64,000 bases of DNA from Symbioplanes lichenis (GTDB lineage: Bacteria > Actinomycetota > Actinomycetes > Mycobacteriales > Micromonosporaceae): positions 62,001 through 126,000 of the forward strand of contig NZ_JAUZQD010000008.1 in NCBI RefSeq assembly GCF_030709675.1. The letters are read 5' to 3'. The translations under genes were made by a program, and so were the position numbers. Shown in pieces: positions 52,453-60,577 of this stretch. Each line of letters starts with the position of its first letter. Positions within the stretch are counted from its first letter, which is position 1. Under the pieces are notes generated by a model. It saw nothing but the letters and a program-made list of their open reading frames with translations, did no database searches and had not been told where the DNA came from.

Positions 52453-52957
52453 GCGGTTTGGTCCACAAGAGAGCTGGCCACCATCTGCCCCGCCGTCGCG
52501 CCGGTGAGCGGCGCCGGGCCGAACGCGTCGACGAGACGGCCACGCCCGGCCGGAACAGCCCGGAGCTTTGGGATTTCGCGTGGTATCGGAAAGGCGGGAC
52601 CGACACCGGGCTGACGAAGACCGTCCGCGCCCGGGACACGGCGACGATCAGGGCGCGCTGTCTCGCCGAGGCGCCCGGCACTGAGGGCGGCAAGGGCAAT
52701 GTCAGTCAGCTCGACGGCGCCGGTGGCTTCGCCGTTTTCCCGGCCTTCGATCTGCCGTTCCGGCGGCCCGAGCACGTCAACATCGACGGCGGCGGGGACC
52801 GCGACGCAGCGTGTCATCCGGGCGTACGGGTTCGGGTGATCGCCGGGACGGACGGATCGCTGCTGTCGGAAATCCGTCGCACCTGGGTGCGACACGTCAC
52901 ATATTTGCCAGTGTCGATCGGTGGCGGGGAGATGCCTCGCCGGACGGGGGAGGGCAC
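52453..52957. other. Gap containing a subtilase relic
   Basis: No intact gene lies here. Apart from the relic at 52549-52803, the last 100 bases should carry the promoter of the downstream subtilase; its ribosome site GGGGGAGGG lies at 52946-52954. Confidence 0.5.
52549..52803 (+). pseudogene. Relic of an internal subtilase segment
   Basis: This segment encodes GRNSPELWDFAWYRKG, TGLTKTVRARDTATI, EAPGTEGGKGN and FDLPFRRPEHVNIDGG, which match residues of the downstream subtilase encoded at about 55175-55430 (GRNSPEIWDFAWFRKG and so on). The match is collinear, about 80 percent by eye, with no stop inside, but neither the catalytic domain nor a start is present. It is either the remnant of a tandem paralogue or a local duplication. 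Confidence 0.8.
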
Positions 52958-55900
52958 GTGCGACGAATATCTGTTCTGGCAGTGTGCGTCACTGCGGCCG
53001 CGGCTTCGGTGAGCGCGCCGGCGGCGGCTGCCGTCACCGACACTCCGGCGGCCGCTCCGGCGCCGGTCCGGGTCACGAGCGACCGCATCCTGATCACGGG
53101 CGATCGGGTGACCGTCCACAGTGACAAGACCGTATCCGTGGTGCCCGCGGCGGGACGCGAGGGGATGCGCTTCCTCAGCACGTCCACGCCCGCGGGCCGG
53201 TCGGTCATCCCCGTGGACGCGTTGCCGCTGCTGCGGTCGGGGCGGCTCGACCCCCGGCTCTTCGCGCTCGACCCGCTGACCGATGCGACGGAGCTGCCGC
53301 TGCTGGTGGCGTACCCGAAGAGCAAGAGTGCCCAGGCCCGCACCGCGACCGGCGTCGCAGGCACCCGGGTCACGCGCGAGCTGACCAAGGTCGGCATGCT
53401 TGCGGTCCGGGCGAACGCCGCCGGCCGGGCGGACCTCTGGAAGTCATTGACCACGGGTACGGACGCCGCCCGCACGTTGCGCGCCGGCGTCGACCGCGTC
53501 TGGCTCGACGGCAAGCGCCGCGTCAACCTCGACCGCAGCGTGCCGCAGATCGGGGCGCCCGCGGCGTGGCAGGCCGGCCTGGACGGCACCGGCGTCAAGG
53601 TGGCTGTGCTCGACACCGGCATCGACGCCACGCACCCCGACTTCGCGGGGCAGATCGCGGAGTCGCAGAACTTCACCGACACGGCGAGCACCGACGACGA
53701 GGTGGGCCACGGGACGCATGTCGCCTCGACCATCGCCGGCACCGGCGCCGCGTCGGGCGGGCGTTACAAGGGCGTCGCCCCGGGCGCGAAGCTGGTGATC
53801 GGCAAGGTCTGCGGCACCGAGTACTGCGAGGACTCCGCCATCCTGGCCGGCATGGAGTGGGCCGCGAGCCGCGCGCCCGTCATCAACATGAGCCTCGGCG
53901 GTGGGGACACCCCCGAGATCGACCCGCTCGAGGCCGCGGTCGGCGAGCTGACCCAGCAGTACGGCACCCTGTTCGTCATCTCCGCGGGCAACGCCGGTGG
54001 CTATCAGACCCTCAGCTCCCCGGCGAGTGCCGACGCCGCGCTGGCCGTGGCCGCGGTCGACCGCGACGACCAGCTGGCGAACTTCTCCAGCCGGGGCCCG
54101 CGGGTCGGCGACAACTTCCTCAAGCCGGAGATCTCCGCGCCCGGTGTCGACATCGTCGCGGCCCGCGCGGCGCACGACCGGATCGGCGGTCCGGCGCCGG
54201 TCGAGGGCTACTCCAGCCTTTCCGGGACGTCCATGGCGGCCCCGCACGTCGCCGGTTCCGCCGCGATCCTCACCCAGCAGCACCCGGACTGGACGCCGCA
54301 GCAGCGCAAGACCGTCCTCATGGGAGCCGCGAAGCCCACGCCGGGCGCGGAGGTCGAGGGGCAGGGCGCCGGCCGGGTCGACGTGGCCCGGGCGATCACC
54401 CAGGAGGTCGCCGTCGACGAGGGCACGCTCGGCTTCACCGGCGGGCAGTGGCCCCACGGCGACGACCAGCCCGAGACGAAGACCGTCACCTACCGCAACG
54501 ACGGCGCCGCGGCTGTCACGTTGACGCTGTCGCTCGACGCCCCGGCGCTGTTCTCGCTCACCGGGCCGTCGACGCTGACCGTGCCGGCCGGGGGCACCGC
54601 CACGACGACCGTCACGTCCGACACGAGCGTCGAGTCGCCGGAGACGTACCGGGGTGGTTATCTGACCGCGACCGGTCCCGGCGGGCTGCGGGTCGTGGCG
54701 CCGGTCGGTGTCTATGTCGAGCCGGAGAGCTATGACGTGCCCGTCACGGTCACCGGTCGCGACGGCGTGCCGGCCGAGTCGGCGTACACCGTGTTCTTCG
54801 ATCAGGAGACACTGCGGTTCTTCGAGATCGGCGGGGCCGGCGGCACCGTCCGGCTGCCCGTGGGCGACTACGGCGTCTACTCCTTCGTCGACAGCTCGGA
54901 TTCCTCGGCGCTGCTCGCGCAGCCGCTGCTCGTCGTCGACGACGCGGACCCGGTCCGCATCGACGCGCGTAAGGCCGGCCGGGTGCGGGTGACCCCGCCG
55001 CGGGCCGATGCGGTGAACACCATGCTCGCCGCCTCCGCTGAATGGCTCAGCGACGAGTGGGGCGTCGGCGCCGGGACGCTCGGTGACGAGGCCCACGCGC
55101 TCTACACCGGGCAGATCGCTCCGGCCGCGCCGCTCGACATCTTCACCGCCACGATCGCGGCGTCCTTCGCGCGGGGGTCCGGACGGAACAGCCCCGAGAT
55201 CTGGGACTTCGCGTGGTTCCGGAAGGGCCGGATGTACACCGGGCTCAGCAAGACCGTCCGGGCCCGGGACATGGCGACGATCAAGGCGCAGTACAACGCC
55301 GAGGCGCCGGGGACGGAGGGCGCCAAGGCGAACATCGGCACCCTCGACGGGGCCGGCTTCTGGGCCGTCTTCACACCGTTCGACCTGCCGTTCCGGCGGA
55401 CCGAGCACGTCAACACCGACGGCGGGCAGTGGCAGTCGCAGTTCTACCAGAGCATCCCGGCCGCCTCCCCGGAGGACTTCCCGACCGACGTGAGCTGGGC
55501 TCAGGCACCGCCGCGGACGCTGCGGGCCGGGCAGACGTACCGGGAGGTGTGGAACAAGGCCGTCTTCGGCCCGAGCGTGGTCGGGCCGCAGTATCCGTTC
55601 GACTACGTGGTCCGGTTCGGTGACACCGTGTTCGCGGCGATCCGGCTCTTCAGCGAGGGCTCGGGGCATGCCGGTGGTTCGGTGGTGACGTCGGCGCGGA
55701 CGGCGCTCTACCGGGGCGACACGTTGATCGGGGAGAACGCGGCCGTGTGGGGCGAGTTCGCTGTGCCGCCCGAGCCGGCGACCTACCGGCTGGAGGCCAC
55801 CGCGTCGCGCGGGGCGCCGCACACGTTGTCGACCTCGGTGACCGGCTCGTGGACGTTCCGGTCTGCCACTGTCCCGGGTGACGATCCCGCGCACGATGCC

Positions 55901-56209
55901 GCGCAGGTGCCGATCTCGACGATCCGGTTCGATCCCGCGCTCGATGATCACAACCGGGCCTCCGGGACTCTCCGGGTTCCCGTCCACATCGACCAGCAGG
56001 TGCCGGCAGCGGTGCGGAAGGTCACTGTCGACGTCTCGTACGACGACGGCGCCACGTGGAAGGCCGTGCCCGTGACGGGTTCCGGGGTGCACCGGGCGGC
56101 CGTGATCCGGCATCCCGCGGGTCCGGGATTCGTGTCGCTGCGGGCGACGGCCGTGACGGCGGCGGGTACCGCTGAGCAGAGTGTGATCAGGGCGTACTCG
56201 ATCGGTTGA
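52958..56209 (+). CDS. Large secreted subtilisin-family serine protease
   Basis: This 1083-residue S8 protease has a signal peptide (ISVLAVCVTAAAASVSAPAA) and a propeptide to about residue 190. Its catalytic domain shows AVLDTGIDATHPD (Asp219), VGHGTHVASTIAG (His251) and SGTSMAAPHVAG (Ser425), with ISAGNAGG as the oxyanion region. The remaining 600 residues contain beta-rich domains that may bind substrate or the cell wall, with no sorting signal. The GTG at 52958 has a strong GGGGGAGGG site; an upstream in-frame extension is rejected because it would precede the signal peptide. Confidence 0.92.
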   Translation: MRRISVLAVCVTAAAASVSAPAAAAVTDTPAAAPAPVRVTSDRILITGDRVTVHSDKTVSVVPAAGREGMRFLSTSTPAGRSVIPVDALPLLRSGRLDPRLFALDPLTDATELPLLVAYPKSKSAQARTATGVAGTRVTRELTKVGMLAVRANAAGRADLWKSLTTGTDAARTLRAGVDRVWLDGKRRVNLDRSVPQIGAPAAWQAGLDGTGVKVAVLDTGIDATHPDFAGQIAESQNFTDTASTDDEVGHGTHVASTIAGTGAASGGRYKGVAPGAKLVIGKVCGTEYCEDSAILAGMEWAASRAPVINMSLGGGDTPEIDPLEAAVGELTQQYGTLFVISAGNAGGYQTLSSPASADAALAVAAVDRDDQLANFSSRGPRVGDNFLKPEISAPGVDIVAARAAHDRIGGPAPVEGYSSLSGTSMAAPHVAGSAAILTQQHPDWTPQQRKTVLMGAAKPTPGAEVEGQGAGRVDVARAITQEVAVDEGTLGFTGGQWPHGDDQPETKTVTYRNDGAAAVTLTLSLDAPALFSLTGPSTLTVPAGGTATTTVTSDTSVESPETYRGGYLTATGPGGLRVVAPVGVYVEPESYDVPVTVTGRDGVPAESAYTVFFDQETLRFFEIGGAGGTVRLPVGDYGVYSFVDSSDSSALLAQPLLVVDDADPVRIDARKAGRVRVTPPRADAVNTMLAASAEWLSDEWGVGAGTLGDEAHALYTGQIAPAAPLDIFTATIAASFARGSGRNSPEIWDFAWFRKGRMYTGLSKTVRARDMATIKAQYNAEAPGTEGAKANIGTLDGAGFWAVFTPFDLPFRRTEHVNTDGGQWQSQFYQSIPAASPEDFPTDVSWAQAPPRTLRAGQTYREVWNKAVFGPSVVGPQYPFDYVVRFGDTVFAAIRLFSEGSGHAGGSVVTSARTALYRGDTLIGENAAVWGEFAVPPEPATYRLEATASRGAPHTLSTSVTGSWTFRSATVPGDDPAHDAAQVPISTIRFDPALDDHNRASGTLRVPVHIDQQVPAAVRKVTVDVSYDDGATWKAVPVTGSGVHRAAVIRHPAGPGFVSLRATAVTAAGTAEQSVIRAYSIG

Positions 56210-56222
56210 TCGGGTGGTGCCC

Positions 56223-56252
56223 AGGGGCGGCGGGCTCCGGCTCGCCGCCCCT
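56223..56252 (+). terminator. Hairpin terminator after the subtilase gene
   Basis: AGGGGCGGCG (56223-56232) pairs perfectly with CGCCGCCCCT (56243-56252) across a 10-base loop, 14 bases after the stop. There is no U run. Confidence 0.75.
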
Positions 56253-56269
56253 CTCCCGCGCCCGGCCGT

Positions 56270-56275
56270 TACGCT
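56270..56275 (+). promoter_or_regulatory. Leaderless -10 element of the methyltransferase gene
   Basis: TACGCT lies 6 bases before the GTG at 56282, with no space for a ribosome site. Confidence 0.45.
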
Positions 56276-56281
56276 GCGACG

Positions 56282-57028
56282 GTGGACACCGCATCGACGC
56301 GTACCCCCCGACCGCCCGTCACCGTGCGCACGGCCGCCGTCTGGGCGGTGCTGCGCCGGGAGCTGGACCGGCAGCCCGGCCGCGAGCTGACCGTGCTCGA
56401 CGTCGGCGGCGGGACCGGCGGGTTCGCCGTGCCGCTGGCCGAGCTGGGCCACACCGTCACCGTCGTCGACGCCAGCCCCGACGCGCTGGCCGCCCTGACC
56501 CGCCGGGCCGCCGACGCGGGCGTGGCCAAGCGGGTGCACGCGGTGCAGGGCGACGGCGACGCGCTCGCCGGGCTCGTGTCGCCGGGCAGCGTCGACCTCA
56601 TCCTCTGCCACGCCGTGCTCGAAGTGGTCGACGACCCGGCCGGCGTGGTCCGCGCGATCACCACGGCGCTGCGGCCCGGGGGAGCGGTCAGCCTGCTCGT
56701 GCCCGGGCGGGCCGCCGCGGTGCTCAACCGGGCGTTCAACGGGCACCTGGCCTCGGCGTCCGCGCTGCTCGACGATCCCGAGGGGCGGGCCGGGCGGCGG
56801 GACACGCTGCGCCGGCGTTACGACGCGCGGAGTGCCGCGGAGCTGCTCGGGGCGGCGGGTCTGACGGTCGAGGAGACCCACGGCGTCCGGGTGCTGGCCG
56901 ACCTGCTGCCCGCCGCGGTCACCGAGGAGGACCCGCAGGCGATGGTGGAGCTGGAGCTGGCCCTGTCGTCCCGGCCGCCGTTCCGGGACATCGCGTCGCA
57001 GCTGCACGTCTTCGCCCGTCGCCCGTGA
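56282..57028 (+). CDS. SAM-dependent class I methyltransferase
   Basis: This 248-residue protein has the Rossmann methyltransferase motif I VLDVGGGTGGFAVPLAELGH, the acidic ribose-binding end of strand 2 (VTVVDASPDAL), motif II region VDLILCHAVLEVVDD and motif III LRPGGAVSLLVPG. It resembles SmtA/CmoA-like enzymes that modify small molecules or tRNA. The stop overlaps the next gene in GTGA. The acceptor cannot be inferred; its place next to a phosphodiesterase and DNA polymerase IV is common in this group but not informative. Confidence 0.85.
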   Translation: MDTASTRTPRPPVTVRTAAVWAVLRRELDRQPGRELTVLDVGGGTGGFAVPLAELGHTVTVVDASPDALAALTRRAADAGVAKRVHAVQGDGDALAGLVSPGSVDLILCHAVLEVVDDPAGVVRAITTALRPGGAVSLLVPGRAAAVLNRAFNGHLASASALLDDPEGRAGRRDTLRRRYDARSAAELLGAAGLTVEETHGVRVLADLLPAAVTEEDPQAMVELELALSSRPPFRDIASQLHVFARRP

Positions 57029-58164
57029 CTCTTTTCGATCAGCCGGGCCTGGTGCGGCCCGCTTACGGGCGCGGGAGTCTCGCGGAAGTGCTGCCCAGCG
57101 TGGCGGCGGTGCTCGGGGTGCCCGGCGCGGTCGACTCGCTCGGGCTCGGGACGGCGCTGGGCGACGTCGATCGGGTCGCTGTGCTGCTGGTGGACGGGCT
57201 GGGGGCGTACCAGCTGGCGGCGGTCCGGGAGCACGCACCGATCCTCGGGCAGATGGGTGACCGGACGATCACCTCCGGCTTTCCCTCCACGACGCCGGTG
57301 AGCCTGGCCACGATCGGGACCGGCGTGCCGCCCGGCGAGCACGGGATCCTCGGCTTCACCGTCCGGCAGCCGTCGGGCGAGGTGCTCAACCACATCCAGT
57401 GGGGCCACCACCCCGATCCGCTCGCGTGGCAGCCGGTGCCGACCTGGTTCGAGCGGGTACGGGCCGCGGGGGCCGGCGCGACACTGGTCACACGGCCTTC
57501 CTTCCGGGGTACGGGTCTCACGGTCGCTTGTTACCGCGGCGCCTCGTTCTCCGGGGCGACCGACGTGCCGTCCCTGGCCGAGGCGATGCTCGCGGCGTTG
57601 TCGGCGCCGGGGCTGGTCTACGGCTATCACCCCGACCTGGACCATCACGGGCACGGGACCGGGGTCGGGTCTCCGGAATGGGTTTCCGCGGCGGCGGCAC
57701 TCGAGGAATTGGTGTCGCGACTGATCTCCGGGTTGCCGCCTCGGTCGGCGCTGCTGATCACCGCTGATCATGGTCAGGTGAACATTCCGTTCACTGCTCG
57801 TCCTGACATTTCCGACATATCGCCTCCTGGGCTGGTGGGGGTGGCCGGGGAACCGCGGGTTCGATATCTGCACACGGCACCTGGGGCTGCTTCTCGGGTG
57901 GCGGCGGCTTTCCGGTCCGCGTTGGGGTCGTCGGTGCGGGTGCTGCTGCGGGACGAAGCCGTTTATTCTGGACTTTTCGGATCTGTTCCGGCGGCGCATG
58001 CCGGGCGGATCGGGGACGTCGTGGTGCTCTGCGTCGACGACATCGTGCTGACCGCCCGGGACTGGGAGCCGCCGTCGGTCGGCAAGCTCGTGGCCTATCA
58101 CGGGTCGGTGACCGCGGCGGAGATGACGGTGCCGCTGCTGATTTCTGTCGTACCCCCGGCCTAG
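57025..58164 (+). CDS. Alkaline-phosphatase-superfamily phosphodiesterase (nucleotide pyrophosphatase type)
   Basis: This 379-residue protein has the metal-binding AVLLVDGLGAYQL, the Thr nucleophile in SGFPSTTPVSLATIGTG, the metal ligands YHPDLDHHGHGTG and TADHGQVNI, and a C-terminal strand region ending in SVVPPA. This is the pattern of nucleotide pyrophosphatase/phosphodiesterases, with no signal peptide visible. It should hydrolyse phosphodiester or pyrophosphate bonds in a nucleotide-like substrate. The GTG overlaps the methyltransferase stop, and its own TAG stop is the first part of the dinB -10 element. Confidence 0.88.
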   Translation: MTLFDQPGLVRPAYGRGSLAEVLPSVAAVLGVPGAVDSLGLGTALGDVDRVAVLLVDGLGAYQLAAVREHAPILGQMGDRTITSGFPSTTPVSLATIGTGVPPGEHGILGFTVRQPSGEVLNHIQWGHHPDPLAWQPVPTWFERVRAAGAGATLVTRPSFRGTGLTVACYRGASFSGATDVPSLAEAMLAALSAPGLVYGYHPDLDHHGHGTGVGSPEWVSAAAALEELVSRLISGLPPRSALLITADHGQVNIPFTARPDISDISPPGLVGVAGEPRVRYLHTAPGAASRVAAAFRSALGSSVRVLLRDEAVYSGLFGSVPAAHAGRIGDVVVLCVDDIVLTARDWEPPSVGKLVAYHGSVTAAEMTVPLLISVVPPA

Positions 58165-58167
58165 GGT
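58162..58167 (+). promoter_or_regulatory. Leaderless -10 element of dinB, overlapping a stop codon
   Basis: TAGGGT begins with the TAG stop of the preceding gene and ends 7 bases before the GTG of dinB at 58175. No LexA box is seen near it. Confidence 0.6.
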
Positions 58168-58174
58168 TTCCGGC

Positions 58175-59470
58175 GTGGGACGAAGTCAGGCGATCGGGCA
58201 GGGGTTCGACCCGCGGTTCGGGCCGGAGGCCGACGACGCGGGGTGCACCATCCTGCACGTCGACATGGATGCCTTCTACTGCTCGGTCGAGGTGCGGCGG
58301 CGCCCCGAGCTGCGCGGCAAGCCGGTCGTGGTCGGCGGGCTCGGGCCGCGCGGGGTGGTGAGCTCGGCCAGCTACGAGGCCCGGCGCTACGGGGTGCGCA
58401 GCGCGATGCCCATGGCGCGGGCCCGGTCGCTGTGCCCGCGGGCGGTCTATCTCGAGCCCGACTTCGCCGAATACACGGCCGCGTCGCGCGCGGTCATGAA
58501 GATCTTCCGTGACGTGACGCCGCTGGTCGAGCCGTTGTCGCTGGACGAGGCGTTCCTCGACGTCGCCGGCGCGCAGCGGCTGCTCGGGCGGCCCGCGGTC
58601 ATCGCGGCCGGCATCCGCCGCCGGATCCTCGAGCAGCAGCGGCTGACCTGCTCGGTGGGCGTCGCGCCGAGCAAGTTCGTGGCCAAGCTCGGCTCCACCC
58701 GGGCCAAGCCCGACGGCATGATCGTCGTCCCGGCGGGCGAGGTGCTCGACTTCCTGCACCCGCTGCCGGTCGGCGCGCTGTGGGGCGTCGGGGACAAGAG
58801 CGCCGAGCGGCTCCAGCGCCTCGGCCTCGCCACCGTCGGCGACCTGGCCCGGGCGCCGATCCGGATGCTGCGCGGCAGCCTGGGCGAGGCCGCCGCCGCC
58901 CACCTGCACGAGCTGTCCTGGGGGCGCGACCCGCGCAAGGTCGTGCCCGAGCACGAGGAGAAGTCGATCGGCGCCGAGCACACCTATGACGTCGACGTCA
59001 CCGACCCGGCCGTGATCCGGCGCAGCCTCCTCGGCCTGAGCGAGAAGGTCGGCGCCCGCCTGCGCGCCGCCGGGGTCGCCGGCCGCACGATCACGATCAA
59101 GGTCCGGCTCGACGACTTCCGCACGGTCAACCGCTCCCGCACCCTGCCGGCGACCACCGATGTGGCCCGCGAGATCTTCGAGATGTCGTGGAGTCTCTTC
59201 GAGGCGCTGCGCCCGGCCGACCCGATCCGGCTCGTGGGCGTCCGGGTCGAGGGCCTCACCGCCGCGGCGGGTGCTCCGCGCCAGCTCACGCTGGGTGAGC
59301 CCGAGCGCGGCTGGCGCGAGGCGGAGGCCGCCGCGGACGCCGTGGCGGCCCGCTTCGGGCGTTCCGTCGTCGGTCCGGCCAGTCTTCTGGGCCGATCCGG
59401 GCGCCGCGTAACCGAAAATCACCCGCACTCGACGGTCGTCCCGCTTTCCGACCCGCCCACCCCCTCGTAG
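58175..59470 (+). CDS. dinB: DNA polymerase IV (Y family)
   Basis: This 431-residue translesion polymerase has the catalytic acidic residues in LHVDMDAFYCSVE (about residue 28) and SLDEAFLDVAGA, the finger motif SYEARRYGVRSAMP, the helix-hairpin-helix LWGVGDKSAERLQRLGLATV and the little-finger region (RTITIKVRLDDFRTVNRSRT). A clamp-binding element QLTLGEP lies near residue 370. Unlike ImuB it keeps all catalytic residues. The start GTG has a leaderless -10 element. It is the second Y-family protein in the window and lacks a visible SOS box. Confidence 0.93.
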   Translation: MGRSQAIGQGFDPRFGPEADDAGCTILHVDMDAFYCSVEVRRRPELRGKPVVVGGLGPRGVVSSASYEARRYGVRSAMPMARARSLCPRAVYLEPDFAEYTAASRAVMKIFRDVTPLVEPLSLDEAFLDVAGAQRLLGRPAVIAAGIRRRILEQQRLTCSVGVAPSKFVAKLGSTRAKPDGMIVVPAGEVLDFLHPLPVGALWGVGDKSAERLQRLGLATVGDLARAPIRMLRGSLGEAAAAHLHELSWGRDPRKVVPEHEEKSIGAEHTYDVDVTDPAVIRRSLLGLSEKVGARLRAAGVAGRTITIKVRLDDFRTVNRSRTLPATTDVAREIFEMSWSLFEALRPADPIRLVGVRVEGLTAAAGAPRQLTLGEPERGWREAEAAADAVAARFGRSVVGPASLLGRSGRRVTENHPHSTVVPLSDPPTPS

Positions 59471-59561
59471 ACTTGCTCCAAGGCAGCCGGACGGCTGTCT
59501 CGCTTCATCGGCCGCCTGCGACTCCGCCGGGGGCCGGGACTTGCGCCCGGGGAGGAATGTC

Positions 59562-59951
59562 GTGCCGCTCTCGGAGCACGAGCAGCGGCTGTTCGATCAG
59601 ATCGAGCGGTCGCTTGCCGAGGACCCCAAGTTCGCCTCGGCTGTGCGCAACAGTGACCCGCGCTTCCACGCCCGCCGTCGATTCGTCGTCGCCGGGTTCG
59701 GGGTCGTGGTGGGTCTCGCGCTACTGGTTCTGGCCGTGATGATCGGCAGCACGCTGCTCGGCGTCGGTGGCTTCGTCGTCATGCTCGCGGCCGCGGCCTT
59801 CGCCGTCCAGAGCCGTCGCAAGGGCAACGCCCCCGCCGACCTCCACGCCGTCGGCGGCACCGCCTCCCGCCGCACCCGCCAGCCCCGCCGCGGCGGGCTC
59901 ATCGACCGCCTCGAGGACCGCTGGCGCCAGCGGCCCGAGGGGCACCGCTGA
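59562..59951 (+). CDS. DUF3040 membrane protein
   Basis: This 129-residue protein shows the DUF3040 pattern: VPLSEHEQRLFDQIERSLAE and DPKFASAVRNSD at the N-terminus, then two transmembrane helices (FVVAGFGVVVGLALLVLAVM and a second following it), and a basic tail. The GTG at 59562 has a strong GGGGAGGA site. DUF3040 genes lie beside mraZ and the division-wall cluster in many actinobacteria; here a tandem array and an MFS gene follow instead, so the conserved arrangement is interrupted. Function unknown. Confidence 0.9.
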   Translation: MPLSEHEQRLFDQIERSLAEDPKFASAVRNSDPRFHARRRFVVAGFGVVVGLALLVLAVMIGSTLLGVGGFVVMLAAAAFAVQSRRKGNAPADLHAVGGTASRRTRQPRRGGLIDRLEDRWRQRPEGHR

Positions 59952-59971
59952 CCCGCCCGCCCCGGGCTCCC

Positions 59972-60220
59972 GCCGGCCGCTGACGTTTTCGTCGGCGGCC
60001 TCGCGCCTGTCGCCGGCCGCTGATCCCGTCGTCGGCGGCCGTATGCGTTGCTGCCGGCCGCTGACTTCATCGTCGGCGGCCGCTTGCGTTGCTGCCGGCC
60101 GCTAACTTCGTCGTCGGCGGCCAGGTGCGTTGGTGCCGGCCGCTGACCACCCGTTGGCGGCCGTGGGCGTTGTTGCTGATCACTGAGCTTCGCGTCGGCG
60201 GCTGCTTGCCGGTTGCCCTT
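59972..60220 (+). repeat. Hairpin-forming ~41-bp tandem array
   Basis: Units start at 59972 (40 bp), 60012, 60053, 60094 (41 bp each) and 60135, with a degraded sixth. Each starts GCCGGCCGCTGA and includes GGCCGC...GCGGCC arms about 14 bases apart, so each can form a stem-loop. The 41-bp period argues against coding. Confidence 0.88.
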
Positions 60221-60577
60221 GGCGCCCGCGCTGCTGACGGCCTTGGACGTCTGCGCGCCGTCGGCCGCCCCGCCTGCCTCCGCCTCGCCCCGCCTGCCTC
60301 CACCCGCCTCGCCCCGGTTGCCTGCGCCGCGCCAGCCGCCCGTCCGTCGCCTGCCACGCTTCCAGGCGCCGCGCCGCCCGTTCGTCGCCACCTGCCGGCT
60401 TTCTGCGCCTTGCCGCGCCGACTGGCGGCTGCCGCTGGCCGGGCTTTCTGCGCGGCGCCGGCTGATCGACAGGGCGGCCATAGCGACCTTTTGGCGGGCT
60501 TTCGGTGATTCGGGCTGAACGGGACATCGTGCGGATGGTGATCGCGGGCGGCCCGGGCGGGTCAGGTCCGCGGGTGG
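60221..60577. other. Low-complexity gap after the tandem array
   Basis: No gene is supported. Short GCCTGCCTCC-type direct repeats and C-rich runs occur near 60280-60330. The frame on the minus strand across this area reads Arg/Gly/Ala-rich sequence and is judged non-coding. Confidence 0.45.

Noticed and set aside
53444..57238. Very long open frame on the minus strand (1264 codons) opposite the subtilase and methyltransferase genes
   Set aside because: It is Arg/Gly/Asp-rich shadow coding produced by high GC; the plus-strand frames have signal peptide, catalytic motifs and good codon bias.
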